Positions 18,728 through 28,582 are shown, numbered from the stretch's first letter. The stretch is 42,494 nt of DNA from Streptococcus mitis (GCF_005844455.1 NZ_SPGF01000013.1:1-42494); one strand, 5' to 3'. Made by a program: numbers and translations. Notes: generated from the letters alone by a model not told the origin.

Positions 18728-18846
18728 ATGATATAATATAAAGTAGATTTCTATGTAATTAAACAAGAACTGTTTGAACATCATTCATTTTATGTTCAAA
18801 CGATAGTAAAATAAAATAGGGTCTCTAAACCCTTGCTACGAAAGGG
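18728..18846 (+). promoter_or_regulatory. rbgA promoter and structured leader over the ribosome site
   Basis: A TATAAT box lies at about 18732-18737, giving a leader of about 110 nt. It contains a perfect 10-bp hairpin GTTTGAACAT / ATGTTCAAAC (18772-18801). Then come two mutually exclusive pairings: AGGGT (18818-18822) with ACCCT (18829-18833), or CCCTT (18830-18834) with AAGGG (18842-18846). AAGGG is the rbgA Shine-Dalgarno, so the second fold would hide it and the first would free it. This could be a translational switch or autoregulatory site. No ligand is suggested. Confidence 0.45.
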
Positions 18847-18856
18847 AAAAAGCTCA

Positions 18857-19708
18857 ATGGCAACTATTCAATGGTTTCCTGGACACATGTCTAAAGCGCG
18901 TCGACAGGTTCAGGAAAATTTAAAATTTGTTGATTTTGTGACGATTTTGGTGGATGCACGCTTACCTCTATCTAGTCAAAATCCTATGTTGACCAAGATT
19001 GTTGGTGGCAAACCAAAACTCTTGATTTTAAACAAGGCAGACTTGGCCGATCCAGCAATAACCAAAGAATGGCGTCAGTATTTTGAATCACAAGGAATCC
19101 AGACTCTGGCTATTAACTCCAAAGAGCAAGTAACTGTAAAAATTGTAACAGATGCAGCCAAAAAGCTCATGGCTGATAAGATTGCTCGTCAGAAAGAACG
19201 TGGGATTCAGATTGAAACCTTGCGTACTATGATTATTGGGATTCCAAACGCTGGTAAATCTACTCTCATGAACCGTTTGGCTGGTAAAAAAATTGCCGTT
19301 GTCGGCAATAAACCAGGTGTTACCAAGGGGCAACAATGGCTCAAAACCAATAAAGACCTGGAAATCTTGGATACACCGGGGATTCTCTGGCCTAAGTTTG
19401 AGGATGAAACTGTTGCACTGAAACTAGCCTTGACTGGAGCTATCAAAGACCAGTTGCTTCCTATGGATGAGGTGACCATTTTTGGTCTCAATTATTTTAA
19501 AAAACATTATCCAGATAAGCTAGCTGAACGTTTTAAACAAATGAAGATAGAAGAAGAAGCGCCAGTTATTATTATGGATATGACACGTGCCCTCGGTTTC
19601 CGAGACGACTATGACCGTTTTTACAGTCTCTTCGTGAAGGAAGTCCGTGATGGCAAACTCGGTAACTATACCTTAGATACATTAGAAGACCTCGATGGCG
19701 ACGATTAA
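18857..19708 (+). CDS. rbgA: RbgA (YlqF) ribosome-assembly GTPase
   Basis: A 283-aa circularly permuted GTPase acting late in 50S subunit assembly. The G motifs come in permuted order: G4 LNKADL (about 58), then G1 GIPNAGKST (about 126-134), G2 KPGVTKGQ and G3 DTPG (about 172). The C-terminal RNA-binding region has [28 protein letters not shown] is the conserved N-terminus, so the ATG at 18857 is chosen over the upstream in-frame TTG. The last 14 bases overlap rnhB. Confidence 0.95.
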   Translation: MATIQWFPGHMSKARRQVQENLKFVDFVTILVDARLPLSSQNPMLTKIVGGKPKLLILNKADLADPAITKEWRQYFESQGIQTLAINSKEQVTVKIVTDAAKKLMADKIARQKERGIQIETLRTMIIGIPNAGKSTLMNRLAGKKIAVVGNKPGVTKGQQWLKTNKDLEILDTPGILWPKFEDETVALKLALTGAIKDQLLPMDEVTIFGLNYFKKHYPDKLAERFKQMKIEEEAPVIIMDMTRALGFRDDYDRFYSLFVKEVRDGKLGNYTLDTLEDLDGDD

Positions 19709-20474
19709 AGAAATCAAAGAACTCCTTGCAACAGTCAAGGATTTAGAAAGCCCTGTTTTTTTAGAACTCGAAAAGGATACTCGCTCTGGAGTTCAAAAGG
19801 AAATCAGCAAGCGTAAGAAAGCCATCCAAGCTGAATTAGATGAAAATTTGCGCTTGGAATCTATGCTTTCCTATGAAAAAGAACTTTATAAGCAAGGATT
19901 GGCCTTAATAGCAGGTGTTGATGAGGTCGGCCGTGGTCCTCTGGCTGGACCTGTAGTCGCTGCAGCCGTTATTTTACCTAAAAATTGTAAGATTAAAAAT
20001 CTCAACGACAGTAAGAAAATTCCTAAAAAGAAACATCTGGAAATTTTCCAAGCCGTTCAAAACCAAGCCCTGTCAATCGGCATTGGTATCATGGATAATC
20101 AGGTCATTGACCAAGTCAATATCTATGAAGCAACCAAACTAGCCATGCGGGAAGCAATCTCCCAGCTCAGTCTTCAACCTGAGCACCTTTTGATAGATGC
20201 CATGAAACTGGATTTGCCCATTTCACAAACTTCCATCATCAAAGGTGATGCTAATTCCCTTTCAATTGCAGCAGCCTCTATAGTAGCCAAGGTGACACGT
20301 GATGAATTGATGAAGGAATACGATCAGCAGTTCCCTGGCTATGATTTTACTGCTAATGCAGGATATGGAACAGCTAAACACCTGGAAGGCCTCACAAAAC
20401 TAGGAGTTACCCCAATTCACCGAACCAGCTTTGAACCCGTTAAATCACTGGTTTCAGGCAAAAAAGAAAGTTAA
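19695..20474 (+). CDS. rnhB: Ribonuclease HII
   Basis: A 259-aa enzyme that removes ribonucleotides from DNA and cleaves RNA-DNA hybrids. [21 protein letters not shown] carries two of the acidic residues of the DEDD site (about 75-77), with a third in LIDAMKLDL (about 168). [25 protein letters not shown] is the conserved C-terminal part. The N-terminal 65 residues form a helical extension usual in Firmicutes RnhB. It overlaps rbgA by 14 bases and is followed after 16 bases by the ClC gene. Confidence 0.95.
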   Translation: MATIKEIKELLATVKDLESPVFLELEKDTRSGVQKEISKRKKAIQAELDENLRLESMLSYEKELYKQGLALIAGVDEVGRGPLAGPVVAAAVILPKNCKIKNLNDSKKIPKKKHLEIFQAVQNQALSIGIGIMDNQVIDQVNIYEATKLAMREAISQLSLQPEHLLIDAMKLDLPISQTSIIKGDANSLSIAAASIVAKVTRDELMKEYDQQFPGYDFTANAGYGTAKHLEGLTKLGVTPIHRTSFEPVKSLVSGKKES

Positions 20475-20490
20475 GTTAGAAGGAATGATT

Positions 20491-22041
20491 ATGAAGGAAC
20501 AGTCAGAAACACTCAGTTCCAAGAAAGAATTTGCCTTTGCCTCAAGCACCATATTATCCCAAGTTGGACGAGGAATCATTGTCGGGCTCGTTGTCGGGCT
20601 CATCGTCGGATCCTTTCGTTTCTTAATCGAAAAAGGCTTCCACCTGATACAAGGACTTTATCAAGATCAAGCGCACCTAGTGCGCAATCTTTTTATCATT
20701 GGTCTATTTTATTTAATAGTTTGTTGGCTCAGTGCGAAATTAACTCGATCAGAAAAAGATATCAAAGGCTCAGGAATTCCTCAAGTCGAAGCCGAATTAA
20801 AGGGACTGATGACCCTCAACTGGTGGGGCGTACTTTGGAAAAAATATATTCTAGGAATTTTGGCTATTGCTAGTGGCCTTATGCTAGGGCGTGAAGGACC
20901 AAGCATTCAACTCGGAGCGGTTGGTGGTAAAGGAATTGCCAAATGGCTTAAATCCAGTCCAGTAGAGGAACGATCCTTGATTGCGAGTGGAGCTGCAGCA
21001 GGATTAGCCGCTGCATTTAATGCACCGATTGCAGGACTTCTCTTTGTTGTAGAAGAAGTCTATCACCATTTTTCGCGCTTTTTCTGGGTCTCAACTCTAG
21101 CGGCCAGTCTCGTAGCAAACTTTGTTTCTCTGCTCATATTTGGCCTAACACCCGTACTGGATATGCCAGACAATATCCCACTCATGACTCTAAATCAGTA
21201 TTGGATTTACCTCCTTATGGGAGTTTTTCTTGGACTTTCTGGTTTTCTCTATGAGAAGGCTGTACTCAATGTCGGTAGAATTTATGACTGGATTGGTCAA
21301 AAAATCCGTTTAGATAGAGCATATTATCCAATTCTTGCTTTTATTCTCATCCTACCAGTCGGCATCTTCTTACCCCAGATTCTTGGAGGTGGAAATCAGC
21401 TGGTTCTTTCCTTAACTGAGCAAGATTTTAGTTTCCAAGTTCTATTAGCTTACTTTTTGATTCGCTTTGTTTGGAGCATGATTAGTTATGGAAGTGGTCT
21501 TCCAGGAGGAATTTTCCTACCAATTTTGGCGCTTGGTTCCTTACTCGGTGCCCTAGTTGGTGTTATTTGTGTCAATCTTGGACTTGTCAGTCAGGAGCAA
21601 TTCCCTATATTTGTCATTCTGGGAATGAGTGGCTATTTTGGAGCAATATCCAAGGCTCCCTTAACTGCTATGATACTTGTAACTGAGATGGTAGGAGATA
21701 TTCGCAACCTCATGCCACTTGGATTAGTCACCTTGGTTGCCTACATCATCATGGATCTGCTCAAGGGTGCACCAGTCTATGAGGCTATGTTGGAAAAAAT
21801 GTTGCCAGAAGAAGCGACAGATGAAGGAGAAGTCACACTCATTGAAATCCCTGTATCTGACAAAATCGCCGGAAAACAAGTACACGAGCTCAACTTACCA
21901 CATAACATCCTCATTACAACCCAAGTCCATAATGGCAAAAGCCAAACAGTTAATGGTTCAACCAGAATGTATCTCGGTGATATGATTCACCTAGTTATTC
22001 CAAAAAGTGAAATTGGGAAAGTCAAGGATTTGTTGCTGTAG
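20491..22041 (+). CDS. ClC-family chloride channel/antiporter with C-terminal TrkA-C domain
   Basis: A 516-aa membrane protein with the ClC selectivity and gating motifs: GSGIPQVE (about 94), GREGPSIQLGA with the gating Glu (about 136), and GLAAAFNAPIAG (about 177). The EE in FVVEEVYHHF matches the position of the inner proton-transfer glutamate of antiporters, so H+/Cl- (or fluoride) exchange is likely. Residues of about 445-516 form a TrkA-C (RCK-C) regulatory domain (PVSDKIAGKQVHELNLP). AGAAGGA lies 6 nt before the ATG at 20491. A longer frame overlapping rnhB is unlikely. A terminator follows. Confidence 0.9.
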   Translation: MKEQSETLSSKKEFAFASSTILSQVGRGIIVGLVVGLIVGSFRFLIEKGFHLIQGLYQDQAHLVRNLFIIGLFYLIVCWLSAKLTRSEKDIKGSGIPQVEAELKGLMTLNWWGVLWKKYILGILAIASGLMLGREGPSIQLGAVGGKGIAKWLKSSPVEERSLIASGAAAGLAAAFNAPIAGLLFVVEEVYHHFSRFFWVSTLAASLVANFVSLLIFGLTPVLDMPDNIPLMTLNQYWIYLLMGVFLGLSGFLYEKAVLNVGRIYDWIGQKIRLDRAYYPILAFILILPVGIFLPQILGGGNQLVLSLTEQDFSFQVLLAYFLIRFVWSMISYGSGLPGGIFLPILALGSLLGALVGVICVNLGLVSQEQFPIFVILGMSGYFGAISKAPLTAMILVTEMVGDIRNLMPLGLVTLVAYIIMDLLKGAPVYEAMLEKMLPEEATDEGEVTLIEIPVSDKIAGKQVHELNLPHNILITTQVHNGKSQTVNGSTRMYLGDMIHLVIPKSEIGKVKDLLL

Positions 22042-22104
22042 GTGCTTTTTGCATAATTTATATTATGTAAAATAAATTATATTTCTTAATTAAATAAACT
22101 AGAA

Positions 22105-22139
22105 AACCGATTCTCAGAAATGAGATCGGTTATTTTTTA
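22105..22139 (+). terminator. Terminator after the rbgA-rnhB-clc operon
   Basis: AACCGATTCTCA pairs with TGAGATCGGTT around GAAA with one mismatch, followed by ATTTTTT. Confidence 0.8.
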
Positions 22140-22198
22140 AGCCCCCTCTTTTTTAATATACTATTCCCTCCCAAATCATTGAAATTATAGCTTGAATT

Positions 22199-22214
22199 TG
22201 ATATGATGGTCTTA
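22199..22214 (+). promoter_or_regulatory. Extended -10 promoter of pgdA, predicted leaderless
   Basis: TG at 22199-22200, TATGAT at 22202-22207. The start seven bases after the last T is 22214, the A of the pgdA ATG. No ribosome site could be on the transcript. Confidence 0.55.
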
Positions 22215-23605
22215 TGGATAAAAGTAGAACAAAGCGTGAGAATCACGATAAGATAAGAATGAGTTTAATAGCCCTAGTTGCTATCTTTTCAGTAAGTATT
22301 TGTGTCCTTGGATCAATTATTGGTTATAAAGTCTATACAAAGCAAAGTTTTGAGCAAAAGATTGAATCGCTCAAAAAAGAGAAAGATGATCAATTGAGTG
22401 AGGGAAATCAGAAAGATCATTTTCGTAAGGGACAAGCCGAAGTGATTGCCTATTATCCTCTCCAAGGGGAGCAAGTGATTTCGTCTGTAAAAGAAATCAT
22501 GACACATGATATTAAGGAAAATCTGGAAGACAAGGAAAATCTGGTTTTTTATTATACGGAGAAACAGGATTCGACTTTAAAAGGGATTGTCAACCGAAGT
22601 GTGATGAAACAAGTCTATGATTTAACTTCGTCAAAAGTTGAAGAGACTGAAAAAACTAGTCTAGCGAAAGTGCATTTGACAGAAGATGGTAAACCTTTTA
22701 CACTTGATCAACTATTTTCAGATGCTAGTAAGGCTAAAGAGAAGCTGTTAAAAGAACTGACTTCTTTCTTACAGGATAAGAAATTAGAACAAGAAAAGAT
22801 TGATCAGACTGTTAAAGGATTCTCTGACCAAGACTTGTCTGCATGGAATTTTGATTATAAGGATAGTCAGATTATTCTTTATCCAAGTCAGGCGGTTGAA
22901 AATCTAGACGAGATTGCCTTGCCGGTATCTAGTTTCTTTGACGTTATTCAGTCCTCATATTTATTAGATAAGGATGCAGAACTATATAAGGCTTATTATG
23001 AAAAGAAAAATCGTAAAGTAGTAGCCTTGACTTTTGATGATGGACCAAATCCTACAACGACAAATCAAGCATTAGATACTCTTTCTAAGTATGGTATCAA
23101 GGCAACTTTCTTTGTTTTGGGAAAAAACGTTTCTGGCAATGAAGAGGTTTTGAAACGTATGAAAGCAGATGGCCATGTCATTGGAAACCATAGTTGGAGC
23201 CATCCAGTGCTATCAAAACTTTCTCTTGATGACGCTAAAAAACAAATTACTGATACTGAGGATGCACTAACTAAGGTGCTGGGCTCTAGTTCTAAACTTA
23301 TGCGTCCGCCTTATGGAGCCGTTACAGACGATATTCGCAATAGCCTCGATTTGAGTTTTATTATGTGGGATGTGGATAGTCTGGACTGGAAGAGTAAAAA
23401 TGAAGCAGCTATTTTGACAGAAATTCAGCGTGAAGTCAAGAATGGTTCTATTATTCTCATGCATGATATCCATGCTGAGACAGTAAATGCTTTGCCCAAG
23501 GTTATTGACTATTTGAAGGGGCAAGGTTATGACTTTGTAACCGTACCAGATTTGTTAGATTCTCGTCTTAAAACTCACCAGATCTACTTCGACCGTGACC
23601 AATAA
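22214..23605 (+). CDS. pgdA: Peptidoglycan N-acetylglucosamine deacetylase PgdA
   Basis: A 463-aa surface enzyme that deacetylates GlcNAc in the cell wall and gives lysozyme resistance. The N-terminal membrane anchor is at about residues 15-40 ([19 protein letters not shown]), followed by an extracellular stalk and middle domain to about 265. The NodB deacetylase domain has motif 1 TFDDGPNP, motif 2 GNHSWSHP with both metal-binding His, motif 3 RPPYGA, motif 4 WDVDSLDW and motif 5 LMHD. All catalytic motifs are intact. The gene is monocistronic. ATG lies six bases after an extended -10, which suggests a leaderless mRNA. Confidence 0.95.
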   Translation: MDKSRTKRENHDKIRMSLIALVAIFSVSICVLGSIIGYKVYTKQSFEQKIESLKKEKDDQLSEGNQKDHFRKGQAEVIAYYPLQGEQVISSVKEIMTHDIKENLEDKENLVFYYTEKQDSTLKGIVNRSVMKQVYDLTSSKVEETEKTSLAKVHLTEDGKPFTLDQLFSDASKAKEKLLKELTSFLQDKKLEQEKIDQTVKGFSDQDLSAWNFDYKDSQIILYPSQAVENLDEIALPVSSFFDVIQSSYLLDKDAELYKAYYEKKNRKVVALTFDDGPNPTTTNQALDTLSKYGIKATFFVLGKNVSGNEEVLKRMKADGHVIGNHSWSHPVLSKLSLDDAKKQITDTEDALTKVLGSSSKLMRPPYGAVTDDIRNSLDLSFIMWDVDSLDWKSKNEAAILTEIQREVKNGSIILMHDIHAETVNALPKVIDYLKGQGYDFVTVPDLLDSRLKTHQIYFDRDQ

Positions 23606-23681
23606 TTCAAAAAATCTAAAGAGATAAGTTTTCATTGAGAATTTGTTTCTTTGGATTTTCTTCTCATAGAAAGGAAAAATA

Positions 23682-24524
23682 ATGAAATCTTATACTTTAA
23701 ATAATGACGTTCCAATTCCAGTTCTAGGATTTGGAACCTGGAAAGCTGAAAATGGGGAGATTGCCTACCAAGCTGTCCTAGAGGCTTTAAAGGCAGGCTA
23801 TCGCCATATCGATACGGCAGCTATCTATAAAAATGAAGAAAGCGTTGGTCGTGCTATTCAAGATAGTGGCGTTCCGCGTGAGGAAATTTTTGTAACCAGT
23901 AAACTCTGGAATACAAATCACACCTATGAGCAAGCTCGTCAGGCTTTTGAAGAGTCTTTAGAGAAGCTGGGTTTGGAATATTTGGATTTGTATTTGATTC
24001 ATTGGCCAAATCCAAAACCGCTCAGAGAAAATGATCAATGGAAAATCCGAAATGCGGAAGTCTGGAGAGCGATGGAGGGCCTCTATCAAGAAGGCAAAAT
24101 CCGTGCTATCGGTGTTAGTAATTTTCTTCCCCATCATTTGGATGCCTTGCTTGAAACTGCAACTATTGTTCCTGCGGTCAATCAAGTTCGCTTGTCGCCA
24201 GGTGTTTATCAAGAGGAAGTCGTAGATTACTGTAGAGAAAAAGGAATTTTATTGGAAGGCTGGGGACCTTTTGGTCAGGGAGAACTATTTGATAGCAAGG
24301 AAGTGCAAGAAATTGCGGCAAATCACGGAAAATCTGTTGCTCAGATAGCCTTGGCTTGGAGCTTGGCAGAAGGATTTTTACCACTTCCGAAATCTGTTAC
24401 AGCATCTCGTATTCAGGCTAATCTTGATTGTTTCGGAATTGAGCTGAGTCACGAGGAGCGTGAAACCTTAAAAACGATTGCTGTTCAGTCTGGTGCTCCA
24501 AGAGTTGATGATATGGATTTCTAG
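23682..24524 (+). CDS. Aldo/keto reductase (2,5-diketogluconate reductase-like)
   Basis: A 280-aa NADPH-dependent oxidoreductase with the (beta/alpha)8 fold. The catalytic tetrad is visible: Asp and Tyr in DTAAIYKNEESVGRAI, Lys in TSKLWNTNH and His in LYLIHWPNP. Cofactor motifs are GVSNFLPHHL and the C-terminal LPKSVTASRIQANL. The substrate cannot be told from sequence. GAAAGG lies about 9 nt before ATG. It lies between pgdA and the glycine T-box promoter. Confidence 0.9.
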   Translation: MKSYTLNNDVPIPVLGFGTWKAENGEIAYQAVLEALKAGYRHIDTAAIYKNEESVGRAIQDSGVPREEIFVTSKLWNTNHTYEQARQAFEESLEKLGLEYLDLYLIHWPNPKPLRENDQWKIRNAEVWRAMEGLYQEGKIRAIGVSNFLPHHLDALLETATIVPAVNQVRLSPGVYQEEVVDYCREKGILLEGWGPFGQGELFDSKEVQEIAANHGKSVAQIALAWSLAEGFLPLPKSVTASRIQANLDCFGIELSHEERETLKTIAVQSGAPRVDDMDF

Positions 24525-24540
24525 AAAATCATAAAAAGAA

Positions 24541-24785
24541 TTGTACATTGTTCTAATTTTTGATATAATAGTCAACAGGAAAGAAAGTCTTATGGCGTTC
24601 TTCAAGCGAGCTTGGGATAGTGGGAGCCAAGTAGGACAAAATAAAGAGCTGGCACTTTCTGTAGTATTTTCAAAAACAATGAAGTAATAAATTAGGGTGG
24701 AACCGCGTTTCAAACGCCCCTAGTCGCAAGGCTTGGGTGTTGGAATTCGGTTCTTTTTGAATTTCGTCTAATGCCTAAGTAGAAA
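24541..24785 (+). promoter_or_regulatory. Glycine T-box riboswitch leader with promoter
   Basis: Promoter: -35 TTGTAC (24541-24546), 17 bp, extended -10 TATAAT (24564-24569). In the leader, stem I closes with AGAAAGT (24582-24588) and ACTTTCT (24654-24660). The triplet GGC (24651-24653) lies just 5' of the latter, in the specifier position, and codes for glycine. The universal T-box AGGGTGGAACCGCG is at 24694-24707. A competing terminator stem (AACGCCC / GGGTGTT) follows. Uncharged tRNA-Gly should cause antitermination. The first gene read is the GFA-domain gene, then glyQS. Confidence 0.9.
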
Positions 24786-24793
24786 GGAGCTTA

Positions 24794-25171
24794 ATGCTTA
24801 AAGGATCTTGTTTATGTAAAGCAGCAACCTACACTCTAGATGAGGAATTATCTGAATTAGTGTTTTGCCATTGCTCATTCTGTCGGAAAGCAACTGCGTC
24901 TGCCTGTACAGTTAATGCCAAAGTTAGCAGTAAAAAGCTAGTATTGCATGGAAAAGAAAGGCTTGTTACTTATAGTTCTTCTCCAGGAAAACAGCGTTAT
25001 TACTGCCAGAACTGTCATAGTCAAATTTTCACTGTTCAAGAAAATATACCAGAAGTCTGTGCTTTGAAATTAGGTACAATAGATGAATGCGATCAGAATT
25101 TACAAACTGTTCCCAAACGTCATATTTTTCAGGATCCAGCCTTTTCTTGGTTGCTTGATAAATCCATCTAA
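24794..25171 (+). CDS. GFA-domain zinc protein (glutathione-dependent formaldehyde-activating-like)
   Basis: A 125-aa protein with the GFA fold signature: C-x-C at 6-8, CHCSFC at about 25-30, and CQNC at 71-74. These cysteines bind structural and catalytic zinc. The family includes formaldehyde-glutathione adduct enzymes and many of unknown activity; I assign no reaction. AAAGGAG lies 5 nt before ATG. It sits directly behind the glycine T-box and about 200 bp before the working glyQ start, so it should be induced by glycine starvation with glyQS. Confidence 0.8.
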   Translation: MLKGSCLCKAATYTLDEELSELVFCHCSFCRKATASACTVNAKVSSKKLVLHGKERLVTYSSSPGKQRYYCQNCHSQIFTVQENIPEVCALKLGTIDECDQNLQTVPKRHIFQDPAFSWLLDKSI

Positions 25172-25200
25172 AAAGATAACATAAATTAAAGGAGTAAATA

Positions 25201-25365
25201 ATGTCTAAAAAATTGACTTTTCACTGCGTCAGTGGCAGAGACCTCCTTACAGTCGGACTGCCCCACGCTCAGCACCCTAGTGCTGAGCTAGACGCAGTAC
25301 TAACTCGTCTTGCCTCGTATAATCGACGAGGCAGACTCGTGTCGCAAGAAATTATTTTTTATTAA
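25201..25365 (+). pseudogene. Interrupted first copy of the glyQ start (54-codon remnant ORF)
   Basis: AAAGGAG and ATG begin a frame reading MSKKLTF, the exact N-terminus of GlyQ. It is then diverted into unrelated sequence (HCVSGRDLLTVGLP...) and finishes with QEIIFY and stop. QEII is the GlyQ sequence that should follow MSKKLTF, so about 123 bp has been inserted after codon 7 of this copy. The stop TAA (25363-25365) overlaps the AAGGAG of the second, working start, so translation of the remnant could couple to glyQ. The two copies of the N-terminal coding segment differ at several silent positions, so the duplication is not brand new. Confidence 0.7.
25222..25344. repeat. Structured fold-back insert in the glyQ start region
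   Basis: Three stems are visible. ACTGCGTC (25223-25230) pairs with GACGCAGT (25291-25298) as an outer stem. Inside it, GCTCAGCAC-ccta-GTGCTGAGC (25267-25288) is perfect. Next to it, TGCCTCGT (25311-25318) pairs with ACGAGGCA (25326-25333). The GC content is clearly above that of the neighbours. It matches no IS end, RUP or BOX seen elsewhere in this window. Confidence 0.65.
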
Positions 25366-25375
25366 GGAGTATTCA

Positions 25376-26293
25376 ATGTCTAAGAAATTAACATTTCAAG
25401 AAATTATTTTGACTTTGCAACAATTTTGGAATGACCAAGGTTGTATGCTTATGCAGGCTTATGATAATGAAAAAGGTGCGGGGACAATGAGTCCTTACAC
25501 TTTCCTTCGTGCTATCGGGCCTGAGCCATGGAATGCGGCTTATGTAGAGCCATCCCGTCGTCCTGCTGATGGTCGTTACGGGGAAAACCCTAACCGCCTT
25601 TACCAACACCACCAATTCCAAGTGGTTATGAAGCCTTCTCCATCAAACATTCAAGAGCTTTACCTCGAGTCTTTGGAAAAATTGGGTATCAATCCATTGG
25701 AACATGATATTCGTTTCGTTGAGGACAACTGGGAAAACCCATCAACTGGTTCAGCTGGTCTTGGATGGGAAGTTTGGCTTGATGGGATGGAAATCACTCA
25801 GTTTACTTATTTCCAACAAGTTGGTGGATTGGCAACTGGCCCTGTGACTGCGGAAGTTACCTATGGTTTGGAGCGTTTGGCTTCTTACATTCAAGAAGTA
25901 GACTCTGTCTATGATATCGAGTGGGCTGATGGTGTAAAATACGGAGAAATCTTTAACCAGCCTGAGTACGAGCATTCAAAATATTCATTTGAAATTTCGG
26001 ACCAAGAAATGTTGCTGGAAAACTTTGATAAGTTTGAAAAAGAAGCTGGTCGTGCTCTGGAAAAAGGCTTGGTTCACCCTGCCTATGACTATGTTCTCAA
26101 ATGTTCACACACCTTTAATCTGCTGGATGCGCGTGGTGCCGTATCTGTAACAGAGCGCGCAGGCTATATCGCTCGTATCCGTAACTTGGCCCGTGTCGTA
26201 GCCAAAACCTTTGTCGCAGAACGCAAACGCCTAGGTTACCCACTTTTGGATGAAGCAACACGAGCTAAACTCTTAGCAGAAGACGCAGAATAA
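25376..26293 (+). CDS. glyQ: Glycyl-tRNA synthetase alpha subunit
   Basis: A 305-aa class II synthetase subunit of the alpha2beta2 type, carrying the glycine and ATP site. [18 protein letters not shown] is the conserved start. Motif regions include [54 protein letters not shown] and [10 protein letters not shown]. The start at 25376 is used because AAGGAG lies 6 nt upstream and the reading frame is complete from here. The upstream copy at 25201 is broken. Regulation is expected through the T-box 800 bp upstream. Confidence 0.96.
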   Translation: MSKKLTFQEIILTLQQFWNDQGCMLMQAYDNEKGAGTMSPYTFLRAIGPEPWNAAYVEPSRRPADGRYGENPNRLYQHHQFQVVMKPSPSNIQELYLESLEKLGINPLEHDIRFVEDNWENPSTGSAGLGWEVWLDGMEITQFTYFQQVGGLATGPVTAEVTYGLERLASYIQEVDSVYDIEWADGVKYGEIFNQPEYEHSKYSFEISDQEMLLENFDKFEKEAGRALEKGLVHPAYDYVLKCSHTFNLLDARGAVSVTERAGYIARIRNLARVVAKTFVAERKRLGYPLLDEATRAKLLAEDAE

Positions 26294-26504
26294 AGAGAGT
26301 GACAAATTACGAAAATGGGCGAACAGAGTGAGCCCTGAATCAGTTGCCACAGTGATGAAGGTATCCTTAGTGAAGCTAAGGATACTAGGAAAAATTGGAG
26401 ACTTTTGGCTCCAATTTTAGCAATGAAACAACGAAGTTGGTTGCTTGCGTGCCAATCACATAAGGCAAACTGGAAAATAAAAAGATATTTTTCGGAGGAA
26501 AAAC
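26294..26504 (+). other. glyQ-glyS spacer with serial hairpins
   Basis: This 211-bp spacer has no gene. It contains GGGC...GCCC (26317-26335), the perfect 10-bp hairpin GTATCCTTAG-tgaag-CTAAGGATAC (26361-26385), and the perfect 10-bp hairpin AAAATTGGAG / CTCCAATTTT (26391-26418). The last is not followed by a T run. The glyS ribosome site CGGAGG is intact next to its ATG. Confidence 0.65.
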
Positions 26505-28541
26505 ATGACAAAAAACTTATTAGTAGAACTCGGTCTTGAAGAATTACCAGCCTATGTTGTCACACCAAGTGAAAAACAACTAGGCGAAAAAATGGCAGCC
26601 TTCCTCAAGGAAAATCGCCTGTCTTTTGAAGCCATTCAAACCTTCTCAACACCACGTCGTTTGGCTGTTCGTGTGACTGGCTTATCAGACAACCAGGCTG
26701 ATTTGACAGAAGATTTCAAGGGTCCAGCAAAGAAAATTGCCTTGGATAGTGATGGAAACTTCACAAAAGCAGCTCAAGGATTTGTCCGTGGAAAAGGATT
26801 GACTGTTGAAGATATCGAATTCCGTGAAATTAAGGGTGAAGAATATGTCTATGTCACTAAGGAAGAAGTTGGTCAAGCAGTTGAAGCCATTGTTCCTGGT
26901 GTTGTAGATGTCTTGAAGTCATTGACTTTCCCTGTCAGCATGCACTGGGCTGGAAATAGCTTTGAATACATTCGTCCTGTTCACACTTTAACTGTTCTTT
27001 TAGATGAAGAAGAGTTTGATTTGAATTTCCTTGATATTAAGGGAGGGCGTGTGAGCCGTGGCCATCGTTTCTTGGGACAAGAAACTAAGATTCAGTCAGC
27101 ATTGAGCTATGAAGAAGACCTTCGTAAGCAGTTTGTAATCGCGGATCCACGTGAACGTGAGCAAATGATTGTTGACCAAATTAAGGCAATCGAAGCTGAA
27201 TACAGTGTACGTATCGAAATTGATGCTGATTTGCTTAATGAAGTCTTGAACTTGGTTGAATACCCAACTGCCTTTATGGGAAGTTTTGATGCCAAATACC
27301 TTGACGTTCCAGAAGAAGTTTTGGTGACTTCGATGAAGGAACACCAACGGTACTTTGTTGTCCGTGATCAAGATGGTAAACTTTTGCCAAACTTTATTTC
27401 TGTTCGTAACGGAAACGCAGAGCATTTGGAAAATGTCATCAAAGGAAATGAAAAAGTCTTGGTAGCTCGCTTGGAAGATGGAGAATTCTTCTGGCGTGAA
27501 GACCAAAAATTGGTCATTTCAGATCTTGTTGAAAAATTAAACAATGTGACTTTCCATGAGAAAATTGGTTCCCTTCGTGAACACATGATTCGTACAGGCC
27601 AGATTGCTATTCTCTTGGCAGAAAAAGCTGGTTTGTCAGCGGATGAAACGATTGATTTAGCCCGTGCAGCAGCCATTTACAAGTTTGACTTGTTGACAGG
27701 TATGGTTGGTGAATTTGACGAGCTCCAAGGAATTATGGGTGAAAAATATGCCCTTCTTGCTGGTGAAACTCCAGTGGTGGCAGCTGCTATTCGTGAACAC
27801 TACATGCCTACATCAGCTGAAGGAGAACTTCCAGAGAGCAAGGTTGGCGCAGTTCTAGCTATTGCAGACAAATTGGATACGATTTTGAGTTTCTTCTCAG
27901 TAGGTTTGATTCCATCAGGTTCTAATGACCCTTATGCCCTTCGTCGTGCGACCCAAGGTGTAGTTCGTATCTTGGATGCCTTTGGTTGGCATATTGCTAT
28001 GGATGAGCTGATTGATAGCCTTTATGCTTTGACATTTGACAGCTTGACTTATGAAAATAAAGCAGAGGTTATGGACTTTATCAAGGCTCGTGTTGATAAG
28101 ATGATGGGCTCTACTCCAAAAGATATCAAGGAAGCAGTTCTTGCAGGTTCAAACTTTGTTGTGGCAGAGATGTTGGAAGTAGCAAGTGCTCTCGTAGAAG
28201 CAAGCAAGAAAGAAGATTTTAAATCGTCTGTCGAATCCCTCTCACGTGCTTTCAATTTGGCTGAGAAAGCAGAAGGATCTGACACGGTTGATCCAGCTCT
28301 CTTTGAAAATGAAGAAGAGAAAGCCTTGGCAGAAGCTGTAGAGTCACTTGTTTTATCAGGTACTGCAAATCAACAATTGAACCAACTCTTTTCTCTTAGC
28401 CCAGTCATTGATTCATTCTTTGAGAATACTATGGTTATGGCTGAAGACGAGGCAGTCCGTCAAAATCGTTTGGCTATCTTGTCTCATTTAACTCAAAAAG
28501 CATCCAAACTTGCTCGTTTTAACCAAATTAACACTAAATAA
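26505..28541 (+). CDS. glyS: Glycyl-tRNA synthetase beta subunit
   Basis: A 678-aa subunit, normal length, needed for tRNA-Gly recognition. It opens with [15 protein letters not shown], typical of GlyS. The middle contains an HD-like segment ([24 protein letters not shown]) and the C-terminal DALR-type anticodon-binding part ends with [26 protein letters not shown] lies 6 nt before ATG. It belongs with glyQ under the glycine T-box despite the 211-bp hairpin-rich spacer. Confidence 0.96.
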   Translation: MTKNLLVELGLEELPAYVVTPSEKQLGEKMAAFLKENRLSFEAIQTFSTPRRLAVRVTGLSDNQADLTEDFKGPAKKIALDSDGNFTKAAQGFVRGKGLTVEDIEFREIKGEEYVYVTKEEVGQAVEAIVPGVVDVLKSLTFPVSMHWAGNSFEYIRPVHTLTVLLDEEEFDLNFLDIKGGRVSRGHRFLGQETKIQSALSYEEDLRKQFVIADPREREQMIVDQIKAIEAEYSVRIEIDADLLNEVLNLVEYPTAFMGSFDAKYLDVPEEVLVTSMKEHQRYFVVRDQDGKLLPNFISVRNGNAEHLENVIKGNEKVLVARLEDGEFFWREDQKLVISDLVEKLNNVTFHEKIGSLREHMIRTGQIAILLAEKAGLSADETIDLARAAAIYKFDLLTGMVGEFDELQGIMGEKYALLAGETPVVAAAIREHYMPTSAEGELPESKVGAVLAIADKLDTILSFFSVGLIPSGSNDPYALRRATQGVVRILDAFGWHIAMDELIDSLYALTFDSLTYENKAEVMDFIKARVDKMMGSTPKDIKEAVLAGSNFVVAEMLEVASALVEASKKEDFKSSVESLSRAFNLAEKAEGSDTVDPALFENEEEKALAEAVESLVLSGTANQQLNQLFSLSPVIDSFFENTMVMAEDEAVRQNRLAILSHLTQKASKLARFNQINTK

Positions 28542-28582
28542 AGTTTGATAAACGGACTTTATCTTATCACAAAGGAGAAGAA

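Noticed and set aside
24468..24713. 81-aa minus-strand frame over the T-box
   Set aside because: The region is fully explained by the T-box leader on the plus strand.
25201..25365. The 54-codon frame as a genuine regulatory leader peptide of the T-box system
   Set aside because: The GlyQ N-terminus followed by unrelated codons and then QEII is better explained by insertion into a duplicated start. T-box systems do not need a leader peptide.
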